Of a stretch of DNA of 64,000 nt, positions 1 to 9,240 are shown piece by piece (within the stretch, counting starts at the first letter, position 1; every line of letters starts with the position of its first letter). A program made the translations under genes and the position numbers. The stretch lies in contig CAJODY010000004.1 in assembly GCA_905233285.1 (NCBI GenBank), positions 52,167-116,166 on the forward strand, written 5' to 3'. The notes below the pieces were generated by a model. It was not told the origin of the DNA and ran no database searches. It saw only the letters and a program-made list of their open reading frames with translations. Origin of the DNA: an uncultured Bacteroidaceae bacterium. Its GTDB lineage: Bacteria > Bacteroidota > Bacteroidia > Bacteroidales > Bacteroidaceae.

Positions 1-2
1 GT

Positions 3-692
3 ATGCTACCTCCTCATCTGCGAGAATACTACCTGGATCATCTGAACCTGTCGAACAAATTCGACAAGGAGATGGCTCTTACCAACAACCTCCTGGTCAA
101 CCTCGATGAGTTGGATGCCATCCGTCCCAGCCAGCATGCCTCCCTGAAACAGGTACTTTCGAAGAGTAAGGTCAACGGGCGTCCTATTTATGGAGCCTCG
201 CAGGAAGATCGTCCACGTTATGCTTCCTTCATTGCAACTACGAACAACCCCCATCCGCTTACGGATGCGACAGGTAGTCGCCGGTATATCTGTCTTACGA
301 TACCCGAGGGAAAGTATATAGACAACACAGGCATGATAGACTACGACCAGCTCTATGCCCAGGTGCTTTATGAACTACGGGTACAGAAATCGCCTTATTG
401 GTTCAATAATTCAGAAGTGGCTCGTATTCAGGAACTGAACCAGAACTACATGGAAAAGAAAGACATCGCAGATATAGTCAGCACCTGTTTCCGCAAACCC
501 ACTATTGATGAAAAGCCTGAATCGATGAATTGCGAACATCTGTTGGAAATTATTTCAAAGAAATATCCATCCATCAAGCCCACCTTTAGCACAAAAGTCT
601 ATCTGGGCAGAGCAATGAAAGCCCTCGGATTCGAAAGTACCGAATGGGGTCATGTACCTCACTATAAGGTCATCCCTATCCAGGCAGCATAA
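3..692 (+). CDS. VapE/VirE-family primase-helicase-like protein, C-terminal part (5' end outside window or truncated)
   Basis: Translation contains NNLLVNLDELDAIRPSQHASLKQVLSK...RPRYASFIATTNNPHPLTDATGSRRYICL, typical of the P-loop core plus C-terminal region of Bacteroidales VapE-type proteins; no upstream sequence available. Confidence 0.75.
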   Translation: MLPPHLREYYLDHLNLSNKFDKEMALTNNLLVNLDELDAIRPSQHASLKQVLSKSKVNGRPIYGASQEDRPRYASFIATTNNPHPLTDATGSRRYICLTIPEGKYIDNTGMIDYDQLYAQVLYELRVQKSPYWFNNSEVARIQELNQNYMEKKDIADIVSTCFRKPTIDEKPESMNCEHLLEIISKKYPSIKPTFSTKVYLGRAMKALGFESTEWGHVPHYKVIPIQAA

Positions 693-768
693 CCCTCTTT
701 CTCTAAAGCGACCGAGACAATAGAAAATATTTATAGTAGTATTTCTTATTGTCTTGGTTGTTTTATAC

Positions 769-985
769 ATCGAAAAGCGCTAAAAACTCTAAAAGATTAT
801 AAGTTGATTATTTCAGATGATTGGTTTTATTTTGTTTGAAGCATCTTAAAAGCGAGCTTTTAGAAGTGCTTCCAATAAAATCAAACCTTTATTCAGAATG
901 TATTCAGAATAAAACAGACCAAGGGTCTTTCATCTGAAAGAATCATTCTTTTCGTGAATTCCGTGTCTTTAGATGTTCTCTCAAA
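769..985. repeat. ~215 bp structured dispersed element, copy A (imperfect TIRs ACATCgAAAA.../...TTTAGATGT, multi-stem)
   Basis: Near identical to 55866-56072; internal stems GAAGCA/TGCTTC, TAAAAGC/GCTTTTA and long-range TTTCAGATGA/TCATCTGAAA. Confidence 0.75.
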
Positions 986-1223
986 GAAAAAATATTTAAT
1001 CCTACAAATAGTGAGGGTCTTAGTGACCCATATAGTGACCCATATTTCGCATGGGTCACTATCTGAATCCCCGATGAATAAAGGGCTGAGGGGCAAAATA
1101 GTGAGTAAGTGAGGGTAAAATGAAAAAATCTTTATTTTTCTGCTATTCTTTTAATTATATAATTTTACACCAATCACACAGATTACTATCTCAGCACACA
1201 TGACCAGAATGAAAGATTAATAC

Positions 1224-1769
1224 TCATGCTATGATTCTATACATGCATAGGGTCGGCTTTGAAGCAGAAGAATCTTCTGTCGGAAAGAAACCGCACTTTT
1301 CATAGAAAGGAACTGCCGTATAAGTCTCAGATTGATATGCACGCACAGTCAAAAGAGGAGAAGTACATTCATTATCAGCTAACAAGTCCAAAATTATCCT
1401 TTCAATAATAAATGAGCCTAAATGTTGGTGTTGTCTTTCTTTTGCAACAGCAAGATATGTTATTTCGATAGAATCAATTAAAGGTAGTCTCCAATATGGA
1501 TTATCCGGGTCTAAAGCTTCTTGTGGAATTGGTTTTATACCCTCTCGCATTTTTGATTTAACATCATCGCCAATGAAAACATTAAACTTGTCTAGCGAAT
1601 ACATTGCCACAACATTACCATTCTCCTTGACAACATACGCCTTACATATTCCCAAATACAGATAGTCCTTAAAATCACCATGAAGAAAACTGTCTATTGC
1701 TTCTACGCCACAATAGAAATCCTTCAACTCATTTGCATCAGATAATTTTTGTATTTCAAGTTGTTTCAT
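1224..1769 (-). CDS. GNAT-family N-acetyltransferase (possible toxin of GNAT-type TA module)
   Basis: 181 aa with GNAT-like YLAVAKERQHQHLGSFIIERI and VPFYEKCGFFPTED; TAATG-type overlap with upstream small ORF. Confidence 0.75.
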   Translation of the reverse strand: MKQLEIQKLSDANELKDFYCGVEAIDSFLHGDFKDYLYLGICKAYVVKENGNVVAMYSLDKFNVFIGDDVKSKMREGIKPIPQEALDPDNPYWRLPLIDSIEITYLAVAKERQHQHLGSFIIERIILDLLADNECTSPLLTVRAYQSETYTAVPFYEKCGFFPTEDSSASKPTLCMYRIIA

Positions 1770-1951
1770 TATTTTTCAGATGATACAACCTGATATTCTT
1801 GTAATATCTTTTTTGATCTTTCAAGAATCCTCTTGTCCGATGCATTCAGCATATGAGTATTAACGCGTACAGCAGCAGAACGCATTGCTTTTGCATAGCG
1901 ACCAGTAACACGTGGTTGTGTCGTATCAACACCTAACATAAGGCTTAACAA
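1769..1951 (-). CDS. Small antitoxin-like protein upstream of GNAT
   Basis: 60 aa ORF whose stop (1769-1771) overlaps the GNAT start (1767-1769); size and position fit a TA antitoxin. Confidence 0.45.
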   Translation of the reverse strand: MLSLMLGVDTTQPRVTGRYAKAMRSAAVRVNTHMLNASDKRILERSKKILQEYQVVSSEK

Positions 1952-2426
1952 TTAAGGTTAAATAATAGAGTTTTAGTATGATTCCTTGTATCTTTATGCA
2001 AAAATACAATTTTTCTTTGATACACCAAAAGAAATTAGGTATAAAACACTATTTTCTCAAAAAATAGGTCTTTTTGCCTACTTTTTCCCACTTTTTACAA
2101 AGCAGGGCTGATCTCTATCCAGAAATCAGCCCTTATCTTGTCCCCTCTGCAGTTTTTCGCATAGGTTTTTACTATTTCATTTGCAATAATTATCGCAAAT
2201 CTATCAATTCTCTTTCATTAATAACACGCGTATTCTTTGTTCCGTTAATCCTTTCCATCATTTCCACTGATTCACCCTCCTACACCTCTCACTCAGCTGC
2301 ATCAACTTCACACAGATGGTCGATGGCACTCCCGTAGAGTCCAGCATCCCCAAGGACATCATAGTAGAGATCTACAAAGTCGTCGGCAACTACCGCCGCC
2401 AGTAACCTCGACCACCAGAAACGCCA

Positions 2427-2467
2427 CATCCCCCGACTCAGCTCACAAAAAGCTGAATCGGGGGATG
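2427..2467. other. Strong hairpin CATCCCCCGAcTCAGCT-cacaaaa-AGCTGAaTCGGGGGATG
   Basis: 17-bp stem with one mismatch; no T-tract adjacent, so not called a terminator. Confidence 0.7.
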
Positions 2468-2781
2468 CCTGTATATATGCCGCTATAATGCGAAGCCGTT
2501 CATCTACGACTCCACATCTTCCATCTTACTTCTTACCTATCACATCTATTCAGCTCTTCCATCACCAATCCTACGGACACACCTTTCCCGTACCCAATGA
2601 ACCCACCAAACCCGAAGTCCATAAGGTAAGCCGGAATCCCAATATAGATTGATGTATAGAGCCTTCTTCTCATCTTGATTTATTTTCTTGTCTTGTTTTT
2701 CTTGTGGTCGACGGTTCTGCCGTCGAGAAGCCACCGTTCCCTGTGTGTCAATGCAGGGGTTATTTCCAATAATTCTGATTC

Positions 2782-4629
2782 CTATATATTATGAATCTCT
2801 GCATCCTTCACATACAGATATTTGTCCTCTCCTACAGGTACCTGATAATATAATTGCCTTATTGTACGATGGTCAATTATCCGCTTTAATGTCACTAGTT
2901 CCAAGTCACTTCCTGCTGTATATTGTTTCAAAAACCTGTCAGCAGCATCCATTACTATTTCACATAAGTAATCTCTCAAATGATAGTCTATGCAAAAATA
3001 GGCACCTGTTTCTATATACTTGTCAAAATCATCCAATCTAACTTCAGCGGCAAAACTGAAATCAAAATAGCTCAGTCTATTGGATGAATCCGAAAAATTC
3101 AAGTCTATAGTAAAACAAGCCTTTGAAGATGCTTTATCCAATAAACATACCATTCTCCTGTAATTAACGGATACCTGATGTAATTCTTCGATCGTTACCG
3201 TTTCCATCGAATGACGTTCATATTTCACATCAGATATTACAGCATCAGATATACCGTCTTTCACGAAAGGAGAAAATGCCTTTTCATTCCGAACTTTTTC
3301 CTCTTTCTCATATCGCATAAACACAGGATCTGTCTTCGGTCTAATCTGAACCTGCGGATCGTTAGGCTTAACCAACCACAGGCTCCATGGGTTTGCCGGT
3401 CCATATTCCGAAGAATCTTCTTCTTGCCATTCTCCTCCATACGGATTTGTAAACTTCTGTATATGGGCCTTTATGGCATCCTCTGTTTTAAAGCGTCCTT
3501 TATCAACGTCCACCTCAGGCAAGATAAAGACAAACAACACATCCAGTATATGAGCGACTGCTGTACAATAAGGCTCCTCACCAGGGCGATTACTCAAGAA
3601 AACGTCAACTGTTGGCTGTTTAACGCTTTCTCTGTCATAAGTAGCCCAGTAAGGCGGCAACTCATTATCCATCACAGATCCATTTATTAAGCCTATCGTT
3701 TCTCCGAAGTGACTTAGCTCTGTAGAAGGCAACAAGTCTATCACCATCTTACAGAGGGATTTGTATATTCCCTGATGTGTGATGATCTCATTTGTTTCTA
3801 ATTGTATCCTAAATGGCTGACTTAAATCCATGTCAACAGGTAGACTCTCCTGTTCTATATAGAGTACGGCCTGATTATTCTCATCCCCGCGTATAACGAA
3901 TCTTTTGCCATCCACCGAAGGTACAGCCCCATCAGTTTTTGTTAGAATGCCACCCATTGCACGTCGGATATCCAAGTAGTGCATCAGATTACTCTCCAGT
4001 TTGGAAAGCTTGTTGTTGCAGGCATCACACTCCTCATTGCAAATGAGTAGTTTGTTTCCCAACCCCTCAGAGATTGCATGAGCAACTTCTTTGAATGCGA
4101 CATCTGGTATCCTACCTCCACAAAAGCGGCAAACACGTTTTACCTTTTCACCCTCGCCTATCACCGTTCTGATTCCATCATATCCGAATGCCAGATGACG
4201 GAATGTTGTCGTTAAAGGTCCCCATGCTAGTAAATAGCGATTATGGATGTCCTGTTCATTCTCTCCTGTTTTCTGGCCATTGATCTTTAATAAAGCCAGT
4301 TGTTTGTTCATCGTTGGTGCATCTTCTGAAACAATTCTAAAAACATCACTATCTTCTAAGGCATTAAGGTATGCAATGAGCTGCCTAATACGTGGATATG
4401 CCGGAGCTATATCAGTTTCTAACATGGTCACAAACCTTGTGGCCTTTTCTTTATCCATTATGAATTTTCCTGTAAAGGCACTACCCTCTTGGCACATATT
4501 CGTCGATGACAATCCTAACAACACCTTGTCAAAGATGTCGTCTGGAAGCTGCGACAAGTCTATTCGTTCATTTTTCCTCCTGAACGAATAGATTAGCATT
4601 GTCTTGGATACAAATTCAAATGGATTCAT
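2782..4629 (-). CDS. HNH endonuclease-like protein (HNH_5-like zinc/HNH core in ~615 aa protein)
   Basis: CRFCGGRIPDVAFKEVAHAISEGLGNKLLICNEECDACNNKLSKLE: CxxC + AHAI + CxxCN arrangement. Confidence 0.65.
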   Translation of the reverse strand: MNPFEFVSKTMLIYSFRRKNERIDLSQLPDDIFDKVLLGLSSTNMCQEGSAFTGKFIMDKEKATRFVTMLETDIAPAYPRIRQLIAYLNALEDSDVFRIVSEDAPTMNKQLALLKINGQKTGENEQDIHNRYLLAWGPLTTTFRHLAFGYDGIRTVIGEGEKVKRVCRFCGGRIPDVAFKEVAHAISEGLGNKLLICNEECDACNNKLSKLESNLMHYLDIRRAMGGILTKTDGAVPSVDGKRFVIRGDENNQAVLYIEQESLPVDMDLSQPFRIQLETNEIITHQGIYKSLCKMVIDLLPSTELSHFGETIGLINGSVMDNELPPYWATYDRESVKQPTVDVFLSNRPGEEPYCTAVAHILDVLFVFILPEVDVDKGRFKTEDAIKAHIQKFTNPYGGEWQEEDSSEYGPANPWSLWLVKPNDPQVQIRPKTDPVFMRYEKEEKVRNEKAFSPFVKDGISDAVISDVKYERHSMETVTIEELHQVSVNYRRMVCLLDKASSKACFTIDLNFSDSSNRLSYFDFSFAAEVRLDDFDKYIETGAYFCIDYHLRDYLCEIVMDAADRFLKQYTAGSDLELVTLKRIIDHRTIRQLYYQVPVGEDKYLYVKDAEIHNI

Positions 4630-4763
4630 ATTATTATCTTAAAAGATATTGATATCCGACAATCTTTAATGTACTCATTATACACATATTCTTTCTTTTC
4701 CCCTCAGCCTATCCCATCTACTTGCTCCGCCTGGTTTGCACCATTCCGAAGGATGTCAAATCA

Positions 4764-7700
4764 TCACATATACAACGGATATACAGCCTTATATGCCGTC
4801 AACAGTTCCTGTCTCAAATGGGGTAATTGTTTATAAGCAGAAACGACAACAGAAAAAGCCGTCTTTTGTTCAAGTTTTCCAAACATCGTTCTCAGCATAG
4901 TGTCTATCGTCAACGTATCTATCGCCGTCATAATTTTCTTCTGCGTGATTCGAGAACAGAAATTTAAGATAACAGGATATAGATACAGACTATAAAAAAG
5001 ATTCTCTTTGCATTTGGAAAACGAAGAGTCTTTATCTAGCACATATAGGTCATATTGTTGCAGAACATATTCCACATCCATTCCTCCACCATAAATATCT
5101 GACTCAATAAAGAAATGTGACACGTCAACATATATATCCTGATGAAAATGTGAAATGATCAGATTCACATCTGCTACTGGAAATCCTTTTCCAAAGACTG
5201 TTGTCATCGCAATATCTTCTGAAACCATCACGCGGTAGCCTCGCATCGTCAATATTGCAGACTGATATTCAATGGTTAGATACCTTGATTTCTCAAAAAT
5301 GGAATCATCGCCCAACTCAACATCAACCATCTCATGAACAGTCTCAACAGTCATTGAGTCTTCAATCCATCTCTTTAAACCAGTCAAACGAGACTTAAAC
5401 CAAGTACTCTCTGCATACTCCGCGACAGCCAATCTATCAACAACAGATTGATAAATACCGGCAGGCAAGGCATATTCTTCTTTAGCGAGAGTGCCGTCTA
5501 TAAGGTGAACTATACCTTGCGGTACAACAAACTTCGCGGTGTAATCTATGCCGAATTTCAAATGGAGCTCGTATAGCAAGATTAACGAGGACAGGTCAAG
5601 CACAAACTCCTGTTCATCAATATTTACCTCTCTCTTTTCATACAATTCTTCAAAATCATTGCTCGGAATATTATAGACCTTGAAATCACCAAAGAGGTGA
5701 TTGTATAGCTCGGCAATATACTCCTCACCAATAAAGAACGTGCTGATTGTCTGCTTGCCTTGTTTATACTCCTCCAAAGCTGCCTTATGAGCTTTTTGCC
5801 ACTCTTCATCATGGCCAGACACTTTTGCCAAACCATCTAAAAGATTTCCTCCCCTTTCGGTTAAATCATCTATCGTAAATGAGAATGCAGATTGAAACTT
5901 GTTCTCTGATATAGCCTTATATATTTCCTCCAGCAACTGATAATACTTATTGTTGATAGAAATCACTTCGTAGGTTTCATCGCGGTCCATTCTGTCTTTC
6001 AGGATGGCTGTCTCACCCACTTGCTTTCCTATCATGCAATCTATACGTTGGCCTTTTACTATGATGTCCGACCGTTCTTCACCATTATGCTTATAATGAA
6101 CATACAAGCCATCTTCAACAATATCATATTCTTTCCTTATGATAGGAGCCGTCTTAGGATTCATGCAAATACTATGGAAGAGCAGTGAAACCTGTTCGTT
6201 AGGATCATTGTTACGAATATACGTATAGAGGAACTCTACAGATTCCTCTATCATATCCGACAACAACAATACATTGAACACTTCTGTCGCAGCATCTGGC
6301 GTATATCTGTAATCCCCCAATTTATCCGCCAACTCTTTAACTTTATCAAAATGTCCATTCTGATACTGCATTGTCAAATAGCAGGTATAATAGGACACAT
6401 TCTTGGAATCTAGCCTATACAATGCTTCTGCAATGCTCAACATCCTCTGGAAATCCTCTTCCTTTCGAGCAAACACATACTCATCTTTAAGCCATAAAGG
6501 ATTCTCGGCATATCCTCCTTCTCTTACCTTACGCAGATAAGCATTGAGACGGGAGTATGATTTAGATTTTTTCAATAAGTCAACATAAATATGACTACCG
6601 AAGTCAACATACCCATCCCGTAAACAACTTTCACTTAAATCCAATGCCTCTTTGGTTAAACCTGCATCATAGAGTGCGATAGCCATAAATGGTCTTAACC
6701 CTAATGCAGCATCAGATTGATGATCTAACAAGTATTGCGTATCTACTTGAACTTTGCAGAAAGAATTGCAGACTTCTTTATATACATTAGAATCCACTTC
6801 GTCTGCTATAAGCACCTTATATACATTCTCCTTCAAAGATTCAGTATGGTCTCTGAATGCCATCAGAAGGAATATCAGCATAGTGCCAGGCATCACCACT
6901 TTCTTCTCTACAAGTTGAAGCAATGTTTCTCTGGCAAAAATTTCATCTGCTGTCACCACTGCCAAATAGAAGCGTATATTATAGATACTGGCATCATTAA
7001 CAATTCTAGAACCTTTCAGGTAGTTCTTTGCCTCTTCAAATTGTTTTTCTTTTGATAAAAACAACACATACGCCAATTGCTTGACGGGGAGGAATTGAGC
7101 AGAGGCCTTACATTGTTTAAGTTTTTCCAAAAGCTCAGTATCCTTTCGCATTTTGTATGCTGTGATAGTGTTAAACAACGTCACATCAACCGAAAGTTCT
7201 CCTATTTCCGTTTTCTCCGACAACTCTATAAAGCGAGTCGAATAATCATAAAGTTCTTTGCAAAATGGGCCAACTGGCGTGTCACCAGCGAAAGCATCAG
7301 CATTCCACTCACGTATATATCTATTCGTCAGAACGGACAAATTAAATATCCATATAGGAATATTCTCAAATTCCAAAGTTACTGGCCGGGCTACCTTATA
7401 TTTGAATATATCTACACAAAGACTCGTCTCCTCACGACGCATCATGCAGGCGTTGGCCAAAATAACCGTATTGGCTTTAATATCTTCAGGTAATTTGGAA
7501 TAGGTCTCTTCAATATTATCTGCTAATACCAGACTTGGTATCCATGCCCAGATATTATTTCTGTCATGTTCCCTTAGTCCATTAGCCATTCTTATTGCTT
7601 CATCACTCTTTTTCTCTAGGCATAAACAATAGAGTTTACCTGAAATAATGTCTGGGTCGTACCGTTCTGCTCCTATCATCTCCCTATAAGCCCTATCATA

Positions 7701-8102
7701 TTCTGCGAGACAGAATTCTTTGCTTACATAGCGGGAACAACATCCCAACGCATAATCCACTATAGAAAGTGTATATTGATCACTCGTTGGAATATTGAGG
7801 CGTAACTTAAGCAACACGTCATGGGCCGTGCGTATATGCAATGATGAGATAAGACCATTCAGTTGCTGGGCTATTTCTCTTATCGTTGCATTTGAATTTG
7901 ACTTTGACAGGCTAATCAAGTAGTCCATCTTTGCGTCAAGCGTATTCACGGCATCAAGCACAGGTTCTTTCTTTTTACCACTAAACAGTCTCTTGAGGCC
8001 AGCTTTTATGCCGTCCGTTACAAAGGACTCTACAACATCTTTAACGTATTCTGGTGCCTTTGCTATCAAATACGCTTTTATGGCTAACCAAATAGTAATC
8101 AT
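4764..8102 (-). CDS. Large TPR-type helical-repeat protein with GreA/B-C-like segment and C-terminal PIN-like domain; start re-assigned to 8102
   Basis: Helical repeats throughout; IVKGQRIDCMIGKQVGETAILKDRMDRDETYEVISINNKY resembles GreA/B C-terminal domain; FVLDLSSLILLYELHLKFGIDYTAKFVVPQGIVHLI resembles PIN N-terminus. TAAAAGGTATATG places an AAAGG SD and ATG (8100-8102) just after the upstream HNH stop (8110-8112); the track start at 8141 lies inside that gene. Confidence 0.6.
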   Translation of the reverse strand: MITIWLAIKAYLIAKAPEYVKDVVESFVTDGIKAGLKRLFSGKKKEPVLDAVNTLDAKMDYLISLSKSNSNATIREIAQQLNGLISSLHIRTAHDVLLKLRLNIPTSDQYTLSIVDYALGCCSRYVSKEFCLAEYDRAYREMIGAERYDPDIISGKLYCLCLEKKSDEAIRMANGLREHDRNNIWAWIPSLVLADNIEETYSKLPEDIKANTVILANACMMRREETSLCVDIFKYKVARPVTLEFENIPIWIFNLSVLTNRYIREWNADAFAGDTPVGPFCKELYDYSTRFIELSEKTEIGELSVDVTLFNTITAYKMRKDTELLEKLKQCKASAQFLPVKQLAYVLFLSKEKQFEEAKNYLKGSRIVNDASIYNIRFYLAVVTADEIFARETLLQLVEKKVVMPGTMLIFLLMAFRDHTESLKENVYKVLIADEVDSNVYKEVCNSFCKVQVDTQYLLDHQSDAALGLRPFMAIALYDAGLTKEALDLSESCLRDGYVDFGSHIYVDLLKKSKSYSRLNAYLRKVREGGYAENPLWLKDEYVFARKEEDFQRMLSIAEALYRLDSKNVSYYTCYLTMQYQNGHFDKVKELADKLGDYRYTPDAATEVFNVLLLSDMIEESVEFLYTYIRNNDPNEQVSLLFHSICMNPKTAPIIRKEYDIVEDGLYVHYKHNGEERSDIIVKGQRIDCMIGKQVGETAILKDRMDRDETYEVISINNKYYQLLEEIYKAISENKFQSAFSFTIDDLTERGGNLLDGLAKVSGHDEEWQKAHKAALEEYKQGKQTISTFFIGEEYIAELYNHLFGDFKVYNIPSNDFEELYEKREVNIDEQEFVLDLSSLILLYELHLKFGIDYTAKFVVPQGIVHLIDGTLAKEEYALPAGIYQSVVDRLAVAEYAESTWFKSRLTGLKRWIEDSMTVETVHEMVDVELGDDSIFEKSRYLTIEYQSAILTMRGYRVMVSEDIAMTTVFGKGFPVADVNLIISHFHQDIYVDVSHFFIESDIYGGGMDVEYVLQQYDLYVLDKDSSFSKCKENLFYSLYLYPVILNFCSRITQKKIMTAIDTLTIDTMLRTMFGKLEQKTAFSVVVSAYKQLPHLRQELLTAYKAVYPLYM

Positions 8103-8109
8103 ATACCTT

Positions 8110-9240
8110 TTATCCTCTTTCCAACTGTTCCCACAAATCATTCTTCATAATGCTAAGTGGCCGCTTCAAGAAGTCATCCTCTTTATCGTAATACCCACCC
8201 AGAATAAAGCGTTTCATGTCAAACCCGGCAATACCAAGCGTCTTGATCTGATTTTCCATCGCTGTCATAAAACCCTTGGAGTAAATCTTGTGCTTCCACA
8301 ATATTTCCTCTACGATGTCCTCATGCTCTTCGTACACGCCCTGTATGCCAAACATATTAACAAACTTCCCTGCTATAGTCGTTTTGTCCGACACAACTGG
8401 AGGTATATCCGTTCCTTCATTACATAGATAGGGTTTTATTCCCTTTCCATTATTAGTAGTCCTGAAACGGATTACATCAGCTGGGTTCATAACAAAGTGT
8501 ACAGGCTTATTCCTCGTGTCTCCGATTTCGTAATACAGCGAGAAGTCCAGTTCCCCGTCATTCTTCCGTCTGTTACAAGAACCACAACTGGGTTGCAGAT
8601 TATAGAAGTTGGTACACAAATAAGGATATTTCGACTTGGGTTGGTTATGATCTAACTCATAACAGGCTGCATCTTTTGTCCTTACAGTGTACATACCTTT
8701 CTTTGCATATTTGATTTCCTGCAGCGATGCCGTTGTGGCAAACTGCGCATTGCAATAAACACACGTCTTTATCCCCACCTCCCTGATATACTCAGGCATG
8801 ATATCCTTCTGTACCTTTTTATATTGCATCGCTTCCACTATAAGGTCTGCGAACTTCTGGAGTTTCTTTTTAGGCAGTTTTACCCAAATATCGACGATGT
8901 TATACCCTGTAAGTTTTGGCTCCACATGTCGGGCAATCTTTTGGGGGTATTCTGATGGCAGCAATGCATTCAATCCGTCATAATTATCATAAATGGCTTT
9001 CACATAGTCCGACAAAATTGTCATCTCATTACCTTTCTTTCGCGAAAATGGAGTCTTTCTATCATTCTTTTTCTTTTGCTTCTTTATTCTAATTGAGGCA
9101 CTGGCTTTTTTCAGGTCATTGCTCAGTATCAGCAACCTTTCTTTTGGGCCCATGCCAGAAAATGTGTTGCAGTCCTCCATCTTCTTCGCATATCTCTTGG
9201 CTATGTCCTCAATCCGTGGTGTTATCAGAATCCTTCTCAT
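8110..9240 (-). CDS. HNH endonuclease (Septu PtuB-like / retron-associated type)
   Basis: CVYCNAQFAT...YELDHNQPKSKYPYLCTNFYNLQPSCGSCNRRKND; 4-nt overlap with upstream ATPase. Confidence 0.8.
   Translation of the reverse strand: MRRILITPRIEDIAKRYAKKMEDCNTFSGMGPKERLLILSNDLKKASASIRIKKQKKKNDRKTPFSRKKGNEMTILSDYVKAIYDNYDGLNALLPSEYPQKIARHVEPKLTGYNIVDIWVKLPKKKLQKFADLIVEAMQYKKVQKDIMPEYIREVGIKTCVYCNAQFATTASLQEIKYAKKGMYTVRTKDAACYELDHNQPKSKYPYLCTNFYNLQPSCGSCNRRKNDGELDFSLYYEIGDTRNKPVHFVMNPADVIRFRTTNNGKGIKPYLCNEGTDIPPVVSDKTTIAGKFVNMFGIQGVYEEHEDIVEEILWKHKIYSKGFMTAMENQIKTLGIAGFDMKRFILGGYYDKEDDFLKRPLSIMKNDLWEQLERG

Noticed and set aside
893-1096. 67-aa minus-strand ORF
   Set aside because: Lies within and next to the structured repeat element; no coding signature
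2322-2404. Plus-strand fragment reading NFTQMVDGTPVESSIPKDIIVEIYKVVGNYRRQ*
   Set aside because: Looks like the C-terminus of a truncated conserved protein, but too short and lacking a start to call with confidence
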